Source of the DNA: Rhodobacterales bacterium
GTDB lineage: Bacteria > Pseudomonadota > Alphaproteobacteria > Rhizobiales > Stappiaceae
Direction: 5' to 3'
Assembly (NCBI GenBank): GCA_008107755.1
Contig: VIRH01000081.1
Coordinates: 1 to 45,164 of the forward strand
DNA length: 45,164 nucleotides
Under the pieces are notes generated by a model. It was not told where the DNA came from, did not search any database, and saw only the letters and a list, made by a program, of their open reading frames with translations. Below, in pieces: positions 31,942-41,049 of the stretch. Both the position numbers and the translations under genes were made by a program. The stretch's first letter is position 1, and each line of letters starts with the position of its first letter.

Positions 31942-33453
31942 ATGACCCTGAGCATCCAGCCGCATCAGCCGATAACCGAAGGCGCCCGGACATTCCTGAC
32001 CGGCGGGCCGAAGAAACTCCTGATTGCCAACGAGTGGAAAGATCCGGTCGGTGGGCAGCACTTCGCCACGAACGATCCGGCCTCCGGCGCCCGGTTGGCA
32101 GAACTGGCGGAAGCAACGTCAGAAGATGCCGATCTTGCCATCGCGGCCGCGCGAAACGCCCTGAGCGAGCCGGCCTGGCGCGACATGAAGCCGTCGGCCC
32201 GCGGTCGTCTTCTTTGGAAGATCGCCGACCTGATCGAGGCACATGCCGACGAATTGGCGGAACTTGAAACCCTCGACCAGGGCAAGTCCTGGGCAACCTC
32301 GCGCTTTGCCGAAATCCCGGCCTCCGCCGAACAGTTCCGCTATTTTGCCGGCTTTGCCAACAAGATCCTCGGCCAGACGATCCCCACATCCATCGGCTAT
32401 CACCCACCGGGCAAGAAGGTCTTTGCCTATACCAGCCGCGAGCCGGTCGGCGTCGTTGCTGCCATCACGCCGTGGAATTCGCCTCTTCTGATGGCAGCGA
32501 TGAAACTCGCGCCGGCGCTCTGTGCAGGCTGCACGGTGGTTCTGAAGCCGGCGGAAGAAACCTCCCTCACCGCCTTGCGGCTTGGCGAACTGATGGTCGA
32601 AGCGGGGCTTCCGGCCGGGGTCGTGAACATCATCACCGGCTTTGGCTCTCTCGGGGCGCATCTGACCGCCCACAAGGGAGTCGACAAGGTCGCCTTTACC
32701 GGCTCGACCGAGGTCGGCCGCATGATCGTCGGCGCCGCCCAGGGCAACCTGAAGAAACTGACGCTGGAACTCGGCGGCAAGTCACCGGCCATCGTGATGC
32801 CGGATGCAGATTTCGATCTGGTCCTGCCAGGCGTCGCGCGCGGTATCTTCGCCAATTCCGGCCAGGTCTGCGTGGCCGGGTCGCGCGCTTATGTCCACTC
32901 CAGCATCTATGACCGCTTCGTCGAGGGGCTGGCAAAGGAAGCAGGCAAACTGCGCCTCGGTCATGGTCTGGACAAGGAGACCGACCTTGGCCCGCTGGTC
33001 TCCACGGGACAGGCGGAACGTGTTGCAGCCTTCATCACCGAAGGCAGGGCAGAAGGCGCAGGCATCGCGGCCGGCGGTGAGCGTCTCGGCGACGACAGCG
33101 CCTTCTACGCCCCGACCGTCGTAACCGGCGTGAAGGCCGACATGCGGATGATGCGCGAGGAGATCTTCGGCCCGGTCATCGCCGTCACGCCTTTCGACGA
33201 CCCCGAAGAAGCCCTCGCCTATGCCAACGACACCGATTACGGCCTCGCAGCCAGTGTCTGGACGCAGGATCTTTCCTCGGCCCACCGGCTTGCGGCCGGG
33301 ATCAAGGCGGGCACCGTCTGGATCAACTGCCATTCCTATTTTTCGCCGGAGCTGCCCAAGGGCGGCCACAAGGAATCCGGCTGGGGCTATGAAAATGGCG
33401 CGCAGGGGCTGGAGAACTATCTGGAAACGAAAACAGTCTGCGCGGTCATCTGA
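31942..33453 (+). CDS. NAD(P)-dependent aldehyde dehydrogenase (betaine/aldehyde type)
   Basis: 503 residues, a full-length ALDH superfamily member. It shows ITPWNSPLLMAAMKLAPAL, the nucleotide-binding FTGSTEVGR, the general-base Glu in LELGGKSP, and the catalytic Cys in NSGQVCVAGSR. EEIFGPVIAV and a C-terminal PKGGHKESGWG follow. The reaction is aldehyde to carboxylate with NAD(P)+ in the cytoplasm. As the last gene of the plus-strand operon it could remove an aldehyde made by the GMC oxidase or the TPP enzyme. Formaldehyde from N-demethylation is less likely for this ALDH type. Substrate unknown. Confidence 0.92.
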   Translation: MTLSIQPHQPITEGARTFLTGGPKKLLIANEWKDPVGGQHFATNDPASGARLAELAEATSEDADLAIAAARNALSEPAWRDMKPSARGRLLWKIADLIEAHADELAELETLDQGKSWATSRFAEIPASAEQFRYFAGFANKILGQTIPTSIGYHPPGKKVFAYTSREPVGVVAAITPWNSPLLMAAMKLAPALCAGCTVVLKPAEETSLTALRLGELMVEAGLPAGVVNIITGFGSLGAHLTAHKGVDKVAFTGSTEVGRMIVGAAQGNLKKLTLELGGKSPAIVMPDADFDLVLPGVARGIFANSGQVCVAGSRAYVHSSIYDRFVEGLAKEAGKLRLGHGLDKETDLGPLVSTGQAERVAAFITEGRAEGAGIAAGGERLGDDSAFYAPTVVTGVKADMRMMREEIFGPVIAVTPFDDPEEALAYANDTDYGLAASVWTQDLSSAHRLAAGIKAGTVWINCHSYFSPELPKGGHKESGWGYENGAQGLENYLETKTVCAVI

Positions 33454-33460
33454 CCGCGCA
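33439..33460 (+). terminator. Hairpin overlapping the aldehyde dehydrogenase stop
   Basis: A perfect 10-bp palindrome TGCGCGGTCA/TGACCGCGCA with a 2-nt centre spans the stop codon at the end of the operon. It is GC-rich and positioned like a transcription end, but no T-tract follows. It may slow polymerase or protect the 3' end rather than act as a classical intrinsic terminator. Confidence 0.35.
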
Positions 33461-33462
33461 TG

Positions 33463-33742
33463 TCAGTGCGGCGATAGGCCGGACGCGATGGCAAGATGGT
33501 GCGCCTGATGGTGGCCACCGAGCGTCATGATGCCGACAAAACCGAGACCGGTCAGCATCCGGACCTTCTCCGGATCGCCTGACCGCGCTGTCAGAACCGC
33601 GCTGTCAGGCGTGTGTTCGGCTTCATAGTCGACCCCGCCGGTCCCGTTCATCGTTGCGGCATGCGCCATGACCATGCTGGTCTGCCGCCCCTGCAGCACC
33701 TGAAAACAAACAAAAAGCCATGACGAAAGCGTAGTGGATCAT
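33463..33742 (-). pseudogene. Possible frameshifted small exported protein
   Basis: From ATG 33742, with AAAGG upstream, a signal-peptide-like sequence (MIHYAFVMAFCLFSGAAGAA) leads into DQHGHG and then stops at 33623 after low-complexity basic residues. A second frame continues to 33463 and reads as ordinary protein (HTPDSAVLTARSGDPEKV, LTGLGFVGIMTLGGHHQAHH). Together they suggest one small His-containing secreted protein broken by a frameshift around 33625-33690. I do not recognise a family. It could also be two unrelated chance frames. Confidence 0.35.
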
Positions 33743-34188
33743 CTGATAACCTTTCATGGTTTCAGACAATCTTGCGCTGACCGTGAATTGACCAAAATGA
33801 TTGTTCTTGAACCTCACTTACGCTCCGCTGTAGACGCTAAAAAAACGTCAGAACCCCTTGGCGAAACCTCGGCGGGTATCGACAGGTTTTTGGCGCTGCA
33901 GCGGGTGAGCCCCTGGAAGCTGCCATTCGCTGCAGCGCGCTGGATGTCGCGTGAGGGCTCGAAGCGGACTTGCGGCGGTGCAGCATCCCGAACCTGACCT
34001 TGGCTGATGCCTGGTCGACACAAACGGCCCATTGCTGGCATTTGTGATGTGAGCAACGAATGTCACCTTTCCAGAGTCTTGAATCAGATACCTGTCGCAA
34101 AAGTCAGGCTCAGAATGCCGATTTTGCGAGTGAATTTTACGACAAGAATTCCGAAGGCTTTTCAATCGGTCCGGTTCAACCGCAATAC
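33743..34188. other. Intergenic stretch without recognised gene
   Basis: About 450 bp between the broken small gene and the MFS gene. Short frames exist on both strands but none has family-like sequence or a convincing start. No tRNA, strong hairpin or repeat was seen. Its base composition is more AT-rich than the catabolic operons. Confidence 0.5.
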
Positions 34189-35358
34189 TCAGGACTTCTG
34201 CGACAACAGCCACGCAAAGCCGGCCGATATTGCGCCGAAGCCGCATGTGCCGATCCAACCCCACACGGCATAGGCAGCGCCGCCGATGCCGGCACCGAAC
34301 GCGCCACCGGCGAGCATCGTTGCCATGAACACGGTATTCAAACGGCTACGGGCGGTCGGATCGAGCGAATAGACGCGCGCTTGGTTGGCGACCTGCGAGG
34401 ACTGCACCGCGAGGTCCATCACGACAATGCCGACGACCAGGCCGATGAGGGAACCTTGCCAAAGCCCAAAAATGAGGAAGGCGAGCACCACGAGGCCCGC
34501 GCCGATCGACACGACCACGGCCGGCCCGCGCCGGTCCGCGAACCCTCCAGCGATAGGCGCGGCGAGCGCGCCGGCGACACCGACAAGCGCCAGCAGGCCA
34601 ACCGCCGTTCCACCAAACTGATAGGGTGGCTCGGACAGCAGCAGCGCGAGATTCGACCAGAAACCGATGAAGGCTGCGAAGATCAGGAATTGCACCGCGA
34701 CCGCTCGCCGGAGAACGCCATGCGTCCGCACCAGCGTCCACAGCGAGCCGAGCAGGCGCGGATAGCTCAGATCAGTTGTCGGCGGCACGCGGGGTAACCA
34801 GAGAGCCAACGCCCCGCCGATCGCGATCATCAGCGCCGCCGCAAACCAGAATACGAAAGGCCAGCCCCAAAGGTCCGAGATCGTGCCGCTGACCGTGCGG
34901 GCAAGCAGGATGCCGATCAGGATGCCGCCCGTCACCTTTCCGAGAATGCGTCCGCGCTCCGCTGGCGGGGCTAGATGCACGGCGAGCGGCACTATCTGCT
35001 GCGCGACCGTGGCGAACAGGCCGACCGCGAGGCTTGTTGCCGCGAGCCACACGAAGCCCGGCGAGACGGCCGCGCCGATCAACGCAATCACCAGAGCGCC
35101 GATGGTCGCGAGGATAAGCGACTTGCGTTCCAGCCGGTCCCCGAGCGGGGCAAGGAACAGCACGCCGAGCGCATTGCCGGCTTGGGTAAGCACCGGCACG
35201 ATGGCGGCAGCCCCAGCCGCCAACCCGAAATCCGCTGTCAGATGGGCGAGGAACGCCTGATTGTAATAACTGTTGGCGACGGCCGCACCAGCGCCAACAG
35301 CCAAAAGACGTACCAGAGCGGCGGACGGGAGTACGGATCGGGCATTGTCTGTTTGCAT
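34189..35358 (-). CDS. MFS transporter (drug/arabinose-efflux type)
   Basis: About 389 residues from ATG 35358, with an alternative ATG eight codons earlier at 35382. Neither has a strong ribosome site. The protein has roughly twelve hydrophobic segments and the MFS loop 2-3 motif as APLGDRLERKSLI, repeated in degenerate form as GGFADRRGPAVV between helices 8 and 9. This two-half layout is standard for 12-helix MFS efflux carriers of the YnfM/YdhP kind. It is divergent from the LysR gene at 35439 with 80 bp between them, a common regulator-transporter pair. Nothing ties its substrate to the purine locus. Confidence 0.9.
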   Translation of the reverse strand: MQTDNARSVLPSAALVRLLAVGAGAAVANSYYNQAFLAHLTADFGLAAGAAAIVPVLTQAGNALGVLFLAPLGDRLERKSLILATIGALVIALIGAAVSPGFVWLAATSLAVGLFATVAQQIVPLAVHLAPPAERGRILGKVTGGILIGILLARTVSGTISDLWGWPFVFWFAAALMIAIGGALALWLPRVPPTTDLSYPRLLGSLWTLVRTHGVLRRAVAVQFLIFAAFIGFWSNLALLLSEPPYQFGGTAVGLLALVGVAGALAAPIAGGFADRRGPAVVVSIGAGLVVLAFLIFGLWQGSLIGLVVGIVVMDLAVQSSQVANQARVYSLDPTARSRLNTVFMATMLAGGAFGAGIGGAAYAVWGWIGTCGFGAISAGFAWLLSQKS

Positions 35359-35438
35359 GTGAGCACAGATACATTTCGGCACGGCCTACACAAACCATAT
35401 CTCTTGCCGAACGATTTAGTTTACCTAAACTCTATGCC

Positions 35439-36326
35439 ATGAAATCACCCGTTTCCTTTGGTGCATTGCGCACCTTTGTAGAGGTCGGCCGGCAAGGCAG
35501 CATCAAGCGCGCCGCCGAGGCGCTGAACGTGACGCCGGGAGCAGTGAGCCAGCAGGTCAAGGCGCTGGAAGCCCGTTTTGGTGTGCAGCTCCTTGAGCGT
35601 GGAAATCGTGAGGTGAAGCTGTCGGCTCATGGACTGCGCCTGTTCGGCAAGGTCGCATCTGGCTTCGAACAGATCGACGCGGCGGTTCAACTGTTCGAGG
35701 ATCGCCGGCCGGGGCCGCGTTCGCTGGTCGTCAGCACGACGCCATCCTTTGCCGCGTGCTGGCTTACGCCGCGCCTCGGCCGTTTCGCCGCTCAGCACCC
35801 CGAAATCGAGATTCGGATTGAAACCTCGGTGCAGCTCGCGGACATGACAGGCGGCTTGGTGGATGTGGCGATCCGGCACGGCTCCGGGAACTATCCTGGC
35901 CTCGACGCCGCCAAGTTGTTCACGCCCCAGTTCGTGGCGGTCGCAAGCCCATCGCTCCTGCTCACTGGTCCCTTGACCGATCCGGCCGACTGTCTCCGGT
36001 ATCCGCTTCTACAGGACCGCGACCGGGCGGATTGGCCGACATGGCTTGAGGCGCATGGCGTCAAGCCGGTCCGCAACGCAACGAAGGGGCTGAGCTACGC
36101 CGACGATGCCTTGCTGATCCAGGGTGTCATTGCCGGCCAGGGCCTCGCCATCGTGCGGGATATTTACGCGACCCGCGCCCTGGACGCCGGGAGCATCATG
36201 CTCGCGATCGACGCGCCTGTTCCGACGCCGGCGGGGTATTTCGTCGTCGTGCATCCGGACAGGATGACTATGCCGAAGATCGCGGCATTCCGACGATGGA
36301 TCATGCGCGAGGCAGGTGTCGCATAA
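35439..36326 (+). CDS. LysR-family regulator (GcvA-like)
   Basis: 295 residues. The N-terminal helix-turn-helix region reads ALRTFVEVGRQGSIKRAAEA then LNVTPGAVSQQVKALEARFG. The effector domain shows the GcvA-type landmarks RLGRFAAQHPEIEIRIETS, LVDVAIRHGSGNYPGL and VIAGQGLAIVRD. It lies divergently from the MFS gene and most likely controls it; the short gap should hold both promoters. It is distinct from the regulator at 22146, sharing only the general fold. Confidence 0.93.
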   Translation: MKSPVSFGALRTFVEVGRQGSIKRAAEALNVTPGAVSQQVKALEARFGVQLLERGNREVKLSAHGLRLFGKVASGFEQIDAAVQLFEDRRPGPRSLVVSTTPSFAACWLTPRLGRFAAQHPEIEIRIETSVQLADMTGGLVDVAIRHGSGNYPGLDAAKLFTPQFVAVASPSLLLTGPLTDPADCLRYPLLQDRDRADWPTWLEAHGVKPVRNATKGLSYADDALLIQGVIAGQGLAIVRDIYATRALDAGSIMLAIDAPVPTPAGYFVVVHPDRMTMPKIAAFRRWIMREAGVA

Positions 36327-36566
36327 ATCCCGTTTAAAGTTTCGATTTTGCGTCAGACTTCTGCGACGGGGCAAAGCAGGTTGTTTTGCGACGATTGAAG
36401 AGGCTCTTTCCGTAGAGCCGCCATTTGTTCAAACTGCACCAAATGCCCGCTCCCCGCCCAATCAAGGCATTTGATCAGCATGCGGCTGGCGGCAGACCTG
36501 AACATCGTGCCGGAGCCCTGCGAACCTCCGTCGTGACAGGCCATGTCCCAGGTCAACGCTCCCGCT

Positions 36567-37655
36567 TCACCACCGACGCGCCCGCACCTTCTCCGGCTGA
36601 ATATCAAGACCCTCAATTTCAAGGCGTGTCGCGAGTTCGTGGATGGCATCTTCCAGGGCTCTGGATGCAAGCTCGATCTGCGCCCCGGCAAGAATGGCGT
36701 CTGCCACATCGAGGCAGAGCATCGCGAACGCCGGTTCGAACTGACTTTGAAGCTGTTCGTAAATCTGGATCACGGATCGATCGGCAAGCCAAAGTCCCAA
36801 GTCCATTTCCCCGTTCACGATCATGAACCCGCAACGATCCCCGGCGAAGTGCACGTCTGCAACATCGCACACGACCAACCGCTGATTATTATCCTCCTGG
36901 AAAACGAGAGTGAGTTTGCCGGCTTGCTCGCGAAGCCAATCATTCAGAACGAAGAACGTTTCCAGAAGATGCTCACTGCTTGCCTGGGCGCTCGCGTGAT
37001 CCATTTCCAGGGCACTGATCGGCTCGCGGAGCAAGTCGCTCAACGAGCGATATCCAAAGAACTCGGCCGCTGCGTAGTGGCGAAGTTCGAGGTACCGATT
37101 TTTGCGGAAGTGAGCGGCGTAGCGTTTCGATCTGCCTGCCCGCGCATTCAGAAAGTTATCAAACCCATGACCGGGCTTCAGCCTGGCGAACGGCGTTCGC
37201 ATTTCCGCAATCAAAGCGGGACCGAACGCATGACGTTGCAGTCCGGTGTATTTTGAACCGAGACGATTGGAAACGCATAACATTTCGACTTCGTTCACGC
37301 CGACAACGTACCTGGCTGCATCGGTAGGTCGCAGACTGTGCCCTGGGTCAATGTTGATGTGCCATCCACGCGAAGGGTCGTTGTCGCCGTTATATCCCCC
37401 CATCGAGGTCATACACGGCTTCGACAATCTTCTCGCGAACCTCTTCCGCTTCGTTGAGGGACAGAGGCGGCGTCAAAAGCTCGACGCCGGCGATCGCGCC
37501 GGTATCTTCGAAGTCTCTCGGATCGAGATCATATTCCGGCAGCACGTAGAAACCGGGTTTCCTCTTCGCGGTCCTGGGCGCCGTCCCGGTTGTTCGCTGG
37601 TGACGCGGAAGGCAAGCGTCGGCCGGGTGAATATCGCCTTCGCCGCAGTCTGCGC
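36567..37655 (-). pseudogene. Amidoligase-like gene, frameshifted and truncated by IS6
   Basis: Two overlapping minus-strand frames form one protein. The upstream one (37390-37655) contains GVELLTPPLSLNEAEEVREK and ends DLDGGI; the downstream one (36567-37427) begins within it and continues GDNDPSRGWHINIDPG and LLCVSNRLGSKYTGL-like sequence. The G-V-E-L-x-[TS]-P-P and G-x-H-[IV]-N motifs resemble the putative amidoligase family. The junction lies at a run of six G at about 37393; removing one G restores a continuous frame (DLDGGYNGDN). The 5' end is cut at 37655 by the IS6 inverted repeat, and no continuation is visible beyond the IS. The gene is therefore almost certainly dead, though a sequencing error in the G run cannot be excluded. 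Confidence 0.72.
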
Positions 37656-38547
37656 GGGCCTGTCGCAACTTTCTCTGACGGACAGATTTCTCACGTTTTG
37701 GGATCTACTTTCAGGCTTCGTTAACTTTTTCAATTCCGAAGAGCACCGCCAGCAGATCGTTTTGTTCGCGGACGCTCCATTGACCGGTCAAGCCGAAGCC
37801 CTTCCTGAGCCACAGCATGGCGTCAAAACCGGCGATGGATTTTCTGGCTGAGTTGAACGAGCGGAACCCGCCGACCGTCGGCATGTTCTTCTTCACCCTG
37901 AAATGATCGCTCTCGATACCCTGTTGCAAATGTTTGGTCACATAGTGCACCGGATCCGGAGCAAGCAGGCCGCCGTCAACCGCGTCCCCGATGGCCGGAG
38001 GAAAAGTGCCGGCACCATCGGTGCCGATTTTACCCGGTGACAGCAGCGGGGCATCCTGCAACATTTTTCGAAAGAACCGTTTGGCCGCATTTAGATTGCG
38101 CTTTGCCGCAAGCAGGAAATCGACCGGATTTGCATGCTTGTCGATGGCCCGATGCAGATAGCGCCATTGGCCTTTGATGTGCACATAGGTCTCGTCGATG
38201 CGGACCGAGCCGCAATGTGGCTTGCGGAAACGCCGCAACCGTTTCTCCATCAAAGGAGCGTAGGTCAGAACCCACCGGTTGATGGTGCTGTGATCGACTT
38301 CGAAGCCGCGTTCCAGGAACATCTCCTCCAGATCCCGATAGCTCAGCGGATAACGCAAATACCAGGAAACTGCCTGGATGATTAGCCATGCTTCGAACTG
38401 TCGGCCTTTGAAGTCATCCTTCGATTGGCGTTTCAGTTTTTCAACGATGGCACTGAGGATCATGACGCGGAACTCCAACTACAGGAGCGCTCTTTCAACA
38501 GCCAAATCTCAAGGCGTGGTAAACTTCACACACTTTGCGACACGCCC
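37656..38547 (-). mobile_element. IS6-family insertion sequence, copy B (892 bp, inverted relative to A)
   Basis: The ends read inward as GGGCCTGTCGCAACTTT (from 37656) and GGGCGTGTCGCAAAGTG (from 38547). The length is exactly that of copy A, and the transposase lies on the minus strand. Flanking octamers are GTCTGCGC and CTCAAACA, so there is no target duplication, and neither matches copy A's flanks. It interrupts the amidoligase-like gene on its left. Together with copy A it brackets positions 6174-37655. Confidence 0.9.
37711..38463 (-). CDS. IS6-family DDE transposase (copy B)
   Basis: 250 residues from ATG 38463, equal in length to copy A and with the same D90, D149, E184 triad. About a dozen residues differ, mostly conservative (for example GFEVD versus GFAVD, YVHIK versus YVRIK, GQWSV versus GKWTV). 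The C-terminal GQWSVREQNDLLA is closer to the remnant at 41050-41233 than copy A is. No internal stop or frameshift is seen, so it is probably functional. Confidence 0.95.
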   Translation of the reverse strand: MILSAIVEKLKRQSKDDFKGRQFEAWLIIQAVSWYLRYPLSYRDLEEMFLERGFEVDHSTINRWVLTYAPLMEKRLRRFRKPHCGSVRIDETYVHIKGQWRYLHRAIDKHANPVDFLLAAKRNLNAAKRFFRKMLQDAPLLSPGKIGTDGAGTFPPAIGDAVDGGLLAPDPVHYVTKHLQQGIESDHFRVKKNMPTVGGFRSFNSARKSIAGFDAMLWLRKGFGLTGQWSVREQNDLLAVLFGIEKVNEA

Positions 38548-38581
38548 CTCAAACATCTCAACGACCTAACAAGTCTAGGCG

Positions 38582-38603
38582 GGAGCAACAAGTTGGCAAT
38601 GCC
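38582..38603 (+). repeat. 22-bp repeat, first occurrence
   Basis: GGAGCAACAAGTTGGCAATG plus CC occurs here exactly and again on the opposite strand at 44971-44992. Three further bases match on one side after a single mismatch. This copy lies 35 bp outside IS6 copy B; the other sits at the truncated edge of an IS66 transposase fragment. It may be the end or target of a mobile element. Confidence 0.6.
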
Positions 38604-38694
38604 GGACCGGCAGCATGACGTTGACAACATGTTCGAAAATGCCCGCCACTGTCTACTCCTCCCTGAGCCGGAACCGGTGTCGCCGGGCCCTGCT

Positions 38695-40593
38695 TCAGCG
38701 CCAGCAGTCCGAAAAGTAGGCGGAACTCTCCCGCCACTCCCGGAAGCACGGTCCGTTCTGATCCAGCACCAGGGGAATGTAGATCTGCGGCCTCCGGCCA
38801 TCAATGATGTACTGCTGGCTCGTCCACCAGCTGATGGGCGCAATTGTCTGGAAATTGACGGTCAATGCCGCTTCGCGGTCCGCAGATGCCAGGACCGGGG
38901 CGTAGTAGCCGTTGGTCGGATCGAGGGAATAGAGTCCGCTGCTGCCCTTGTAGGACGCGTCGGAGCCGACAAAATTCGCGGTAAGGAGATAGGCCTGCGC
39001 GGTCTTTGCCGTCGAATACCAGAACAGATTGGTGTTTTCCGGGTAGGGCACCGCGAGAAACTTCCTGTCGAGGCCGTCCGCGCGCCCGAACGGCCCCTCC
39101 CAGGCTGCCGGCATGACAATGATGTCCGCGCGATTGACGCTCAGGACGTCGGCAGCTTCCGGAAACCTGGCTTCTCCACCGAAGAGGATGCCGATCCGGC
39201 CGATCCCGGTTTCGAACACCGGCAAGGTGTCTCCTCCGGCAAGCCAGGCTGCTTCAGCGGATGCGGGATGGGTCTTGCGGTAATGGCCGACCACATTGCC
39301 CCGAGGGTCGAGAAGTTTGGCGGCGGTGTAGTATTTTCCGTTTTCCGCCTCGGCGAGGCTGTAGACCAGATACGATCCGTAAAGGACGGCCTTCTCCTTG
39401 AAATAGCTGTCGGTTTCAGCGCTTGCCGCGGCGTATTCCTTTGCTTCCTCAGCCGAGCCGGGCAATCCAGTGAGCGAATGTTCCGGCATGACGATCAGGT
39501 TGGTGACAAGGGTGGCGTTTTCCTCCAGAAGGGCAGCGATCCGCGTCCCATTTGCCTGGCGATCTCCGGCGACCGGCTCATACTGCACCAGCAGGGCATT
39601 GATTTCGTGCGACTCTTTCGAAGCGATCATCGGCCTCGGCGACATGTTCAGCGCAATGTCGCCGTAGAGTTCCGGACGCCGTTGTTCGAACAGATCCTTG
39701 GTGTCATTCGCGTAGTTCTCCGGATCTATGTCTCCATAGAGGATTTCCGGCTCTTCCGTCGACGGGTCCGATCCCTTTTGCGAAGCAACCGGCGCTTGGG
39801 CAATATTCTTTCCTGCCGGGTCCCAGATCGATGCGCCGCCCAGATAATGAACGCCGATGCCGAGTTGATCGTTCTTCTCGATATTGTTCCGGTTGGTGGC
39901 AACCACGTAGAGGCCGTTCATGGCCGCCTGCTGCTGCACGTCAGAGATGGAGATATGGACCCCAGCCGACTGCGGGTCCGGATCGAGCATCCGCCCGGAA
40001 CTTGCGATGAATGCGAGGAGTTCGGCCCCTCTCAGCGCCGCCAGGCGTGCAGACTGGTAGAAGTAATCGTCATAACAGATCATCAGGGCGATCTTGCCAA
40101 GTGGCGTGTCGAACACCGGTACGCCCAGGTTTCCCTGTGCAGCCCAGGCGGATTCGAGCAGGAACAGGTTGTTCTTGCGGTATTTTCCGATCAGCCCCTG
40201 AGGCCCGGCGAGGAATGCCGAGTTGTAGAAGACTCCCGTCTCGGGATCGACTTCGGGCATGCCGACAACGATATGAACATCATTCTCCGCCGCGACCTTC
40301 TCGAAGAACGCCGTTGTCTTTCCTGGTATCGGATCGACAAAGGGTGCAATTTCCGAGCGGGATCCGAAGAGATAGCCGGTCGTGCCCATCTCCGGAAAAA
40401 GGATCAGCTTCGCTCCGTTTCCGGCGGTCCTTTTCACGGCGGCCTCCATGGCGGGGAAGTTGGCTTCTCGCTGTTTGAAGACCGGATTGAACTCCACGGC
40501 AGCGGCCCTGAACCGCTCTTGCGCGCCGGCGGCCGGGCAGATGAGTAGAGCAGCTGCCAGATCAGCCAAGAAGAAGACGTGAACTATACTCAT
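38695..40593 (-). CDS. Exported tandem-nitrilase (carbon-nitrogen hydrolase) protein, second domain degenerate
   Basis: About 632 residues from ATG 40593 (GAGGG upstream; a more distal ATG at 40623 lacks a site). A signal peptide (VHVFFLADLAAALL, cleavage near AAGA-QE) points to the periplasm. Domain 1 (about 28-330) has the full nitrilase triad E68 (LFPEMG), K140 (KYRKNN) and C173 (MICYDD). Domain 2 (about 345-630) keeps the fold and the Glu (MPEHS) and Lys (HYRKTH), but the nucleophile is lost: GILFGGEARFPE has Gly where Cys is required. The protein resembles a gene duplication with one active amidase/nitrilase half and one non-catalytic half. Substrate unknown; no operon partner is evident. 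Confidence 0.88.
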   Translation of the reverse strand: MSIVHVFFLADLAAALLICPAAGAQERFRAAAVEFNPVFKQREANFPAMEAAVKRTAGNGAKLILFPEMGTTGYLFGSRSEIAPFVDPIPGKTTAFFEKVAAENDVHIVVGMPEVDPETGVFYNSAFLAGPQGLIGKYRKNNLFLLESAWAAQGNLGVPVFDTPLGKIALMICYDDYFYQSARLAALRGAELLAFIASSGRMLDPDPQSAGVHISISDVQQQAAMNGLYVVATNRNNIEKNDQLGIGVHYLGGASIWDPAGKNIAQAPVASQKGSDPSTEEPEILYGDIDPENYANDTKDLFEQRRPELYGDIALNMSPRPMIASKESHEINALLVQYEPVAGDRQANGTRIAALLEENATLVTNLIVMPEHSLTGLPGSAEEAKEYAAASAETDSYFKEKAVLYGSYLVYSLAEAENGKYYTAAKLLDPRGNVVGHYRKTHPASAEAAWLAGGDTLPVFETGIGRIGILFGGEARFPEAADVLSVNRADIIVMPAAWEGPFGRADGLDRKFLAVPYPENTNLFWYSTAKTAQAYLLTANFVGSDASYKGSSGLYSLDPTNGYYAPVLASADREAALTVNFQTIAPISWWTSQQYIIDGRRPQIYIPLVLDQNGPCFREWRESSAYFSDCWR

Positions 40594-40724
40594 GGCGACG
40601 CCCTCACAACCCTGAGATGCCATTCCACGCTACATCATCAACTGTAGCATTACCAGAGAGAATTTTCGCAAGTGACAGATGACTCTTCAGTACATCTGCG
40701 TTGCGCCCGCCATCTGCACCGGCT

Positions 40725-41024
40725 CTATGCCGGACGTTCGCCGATATAGGCTTTGAGCGAAGAAACCCTTGGATTTGTCGAAGGGGGCAAATGGAAAACG
40801 GTCCGGATCTCCAGGCAAACCGTGATGGCAAGATCAGAGTACCCGCCCGGCAGGCCTCGCTTGCGGGTGCGCGCCATACCCCACTGATGCATCACGCTTT
40901 TATCAAGCCAGACCGTGATATCAGCACGTCGGCGCAGGCTTTTCGTGTATTCGGACCAGTTCGTCACACGATGCTTGGACTTCGCAAACTTGAGGCGACG
41001 CGACGCGTGGAATTTGAATGGCAT
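40725..41024 (-). pseudogene. IS5-family transposase N-terminal fragment
   Basis: The first 80 or so residues (MPFKFHASRRLKFAKSKHRV, TNWSEYTKSLRRRADITVW, YSDLAITVCLEIRTVFHL) match the start of IS5-family transposases. The frame then derails: the expected LRQTQGF-type sequence continues in another frame (PFDKSKGFFAQSL) before stopping. The remaining 200-plus residues including the DDE core are missing. It is a dead remnant lying head to tail with an IS6 remnant, both next to the third autotransporter. Confidence 0.82.
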
Positions 41025-41049
41025 TCAAAAAACTTCAAAAGCGACAGAA

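Noticed and set aside
5274..38555. Target-site duplications marking a composite IS6 transposon
   Set aside because: The four flanking octamers (GTTCATTT, GTCGCATA, GTCTGCGC, CTCAAACA) do not match in either orientation.
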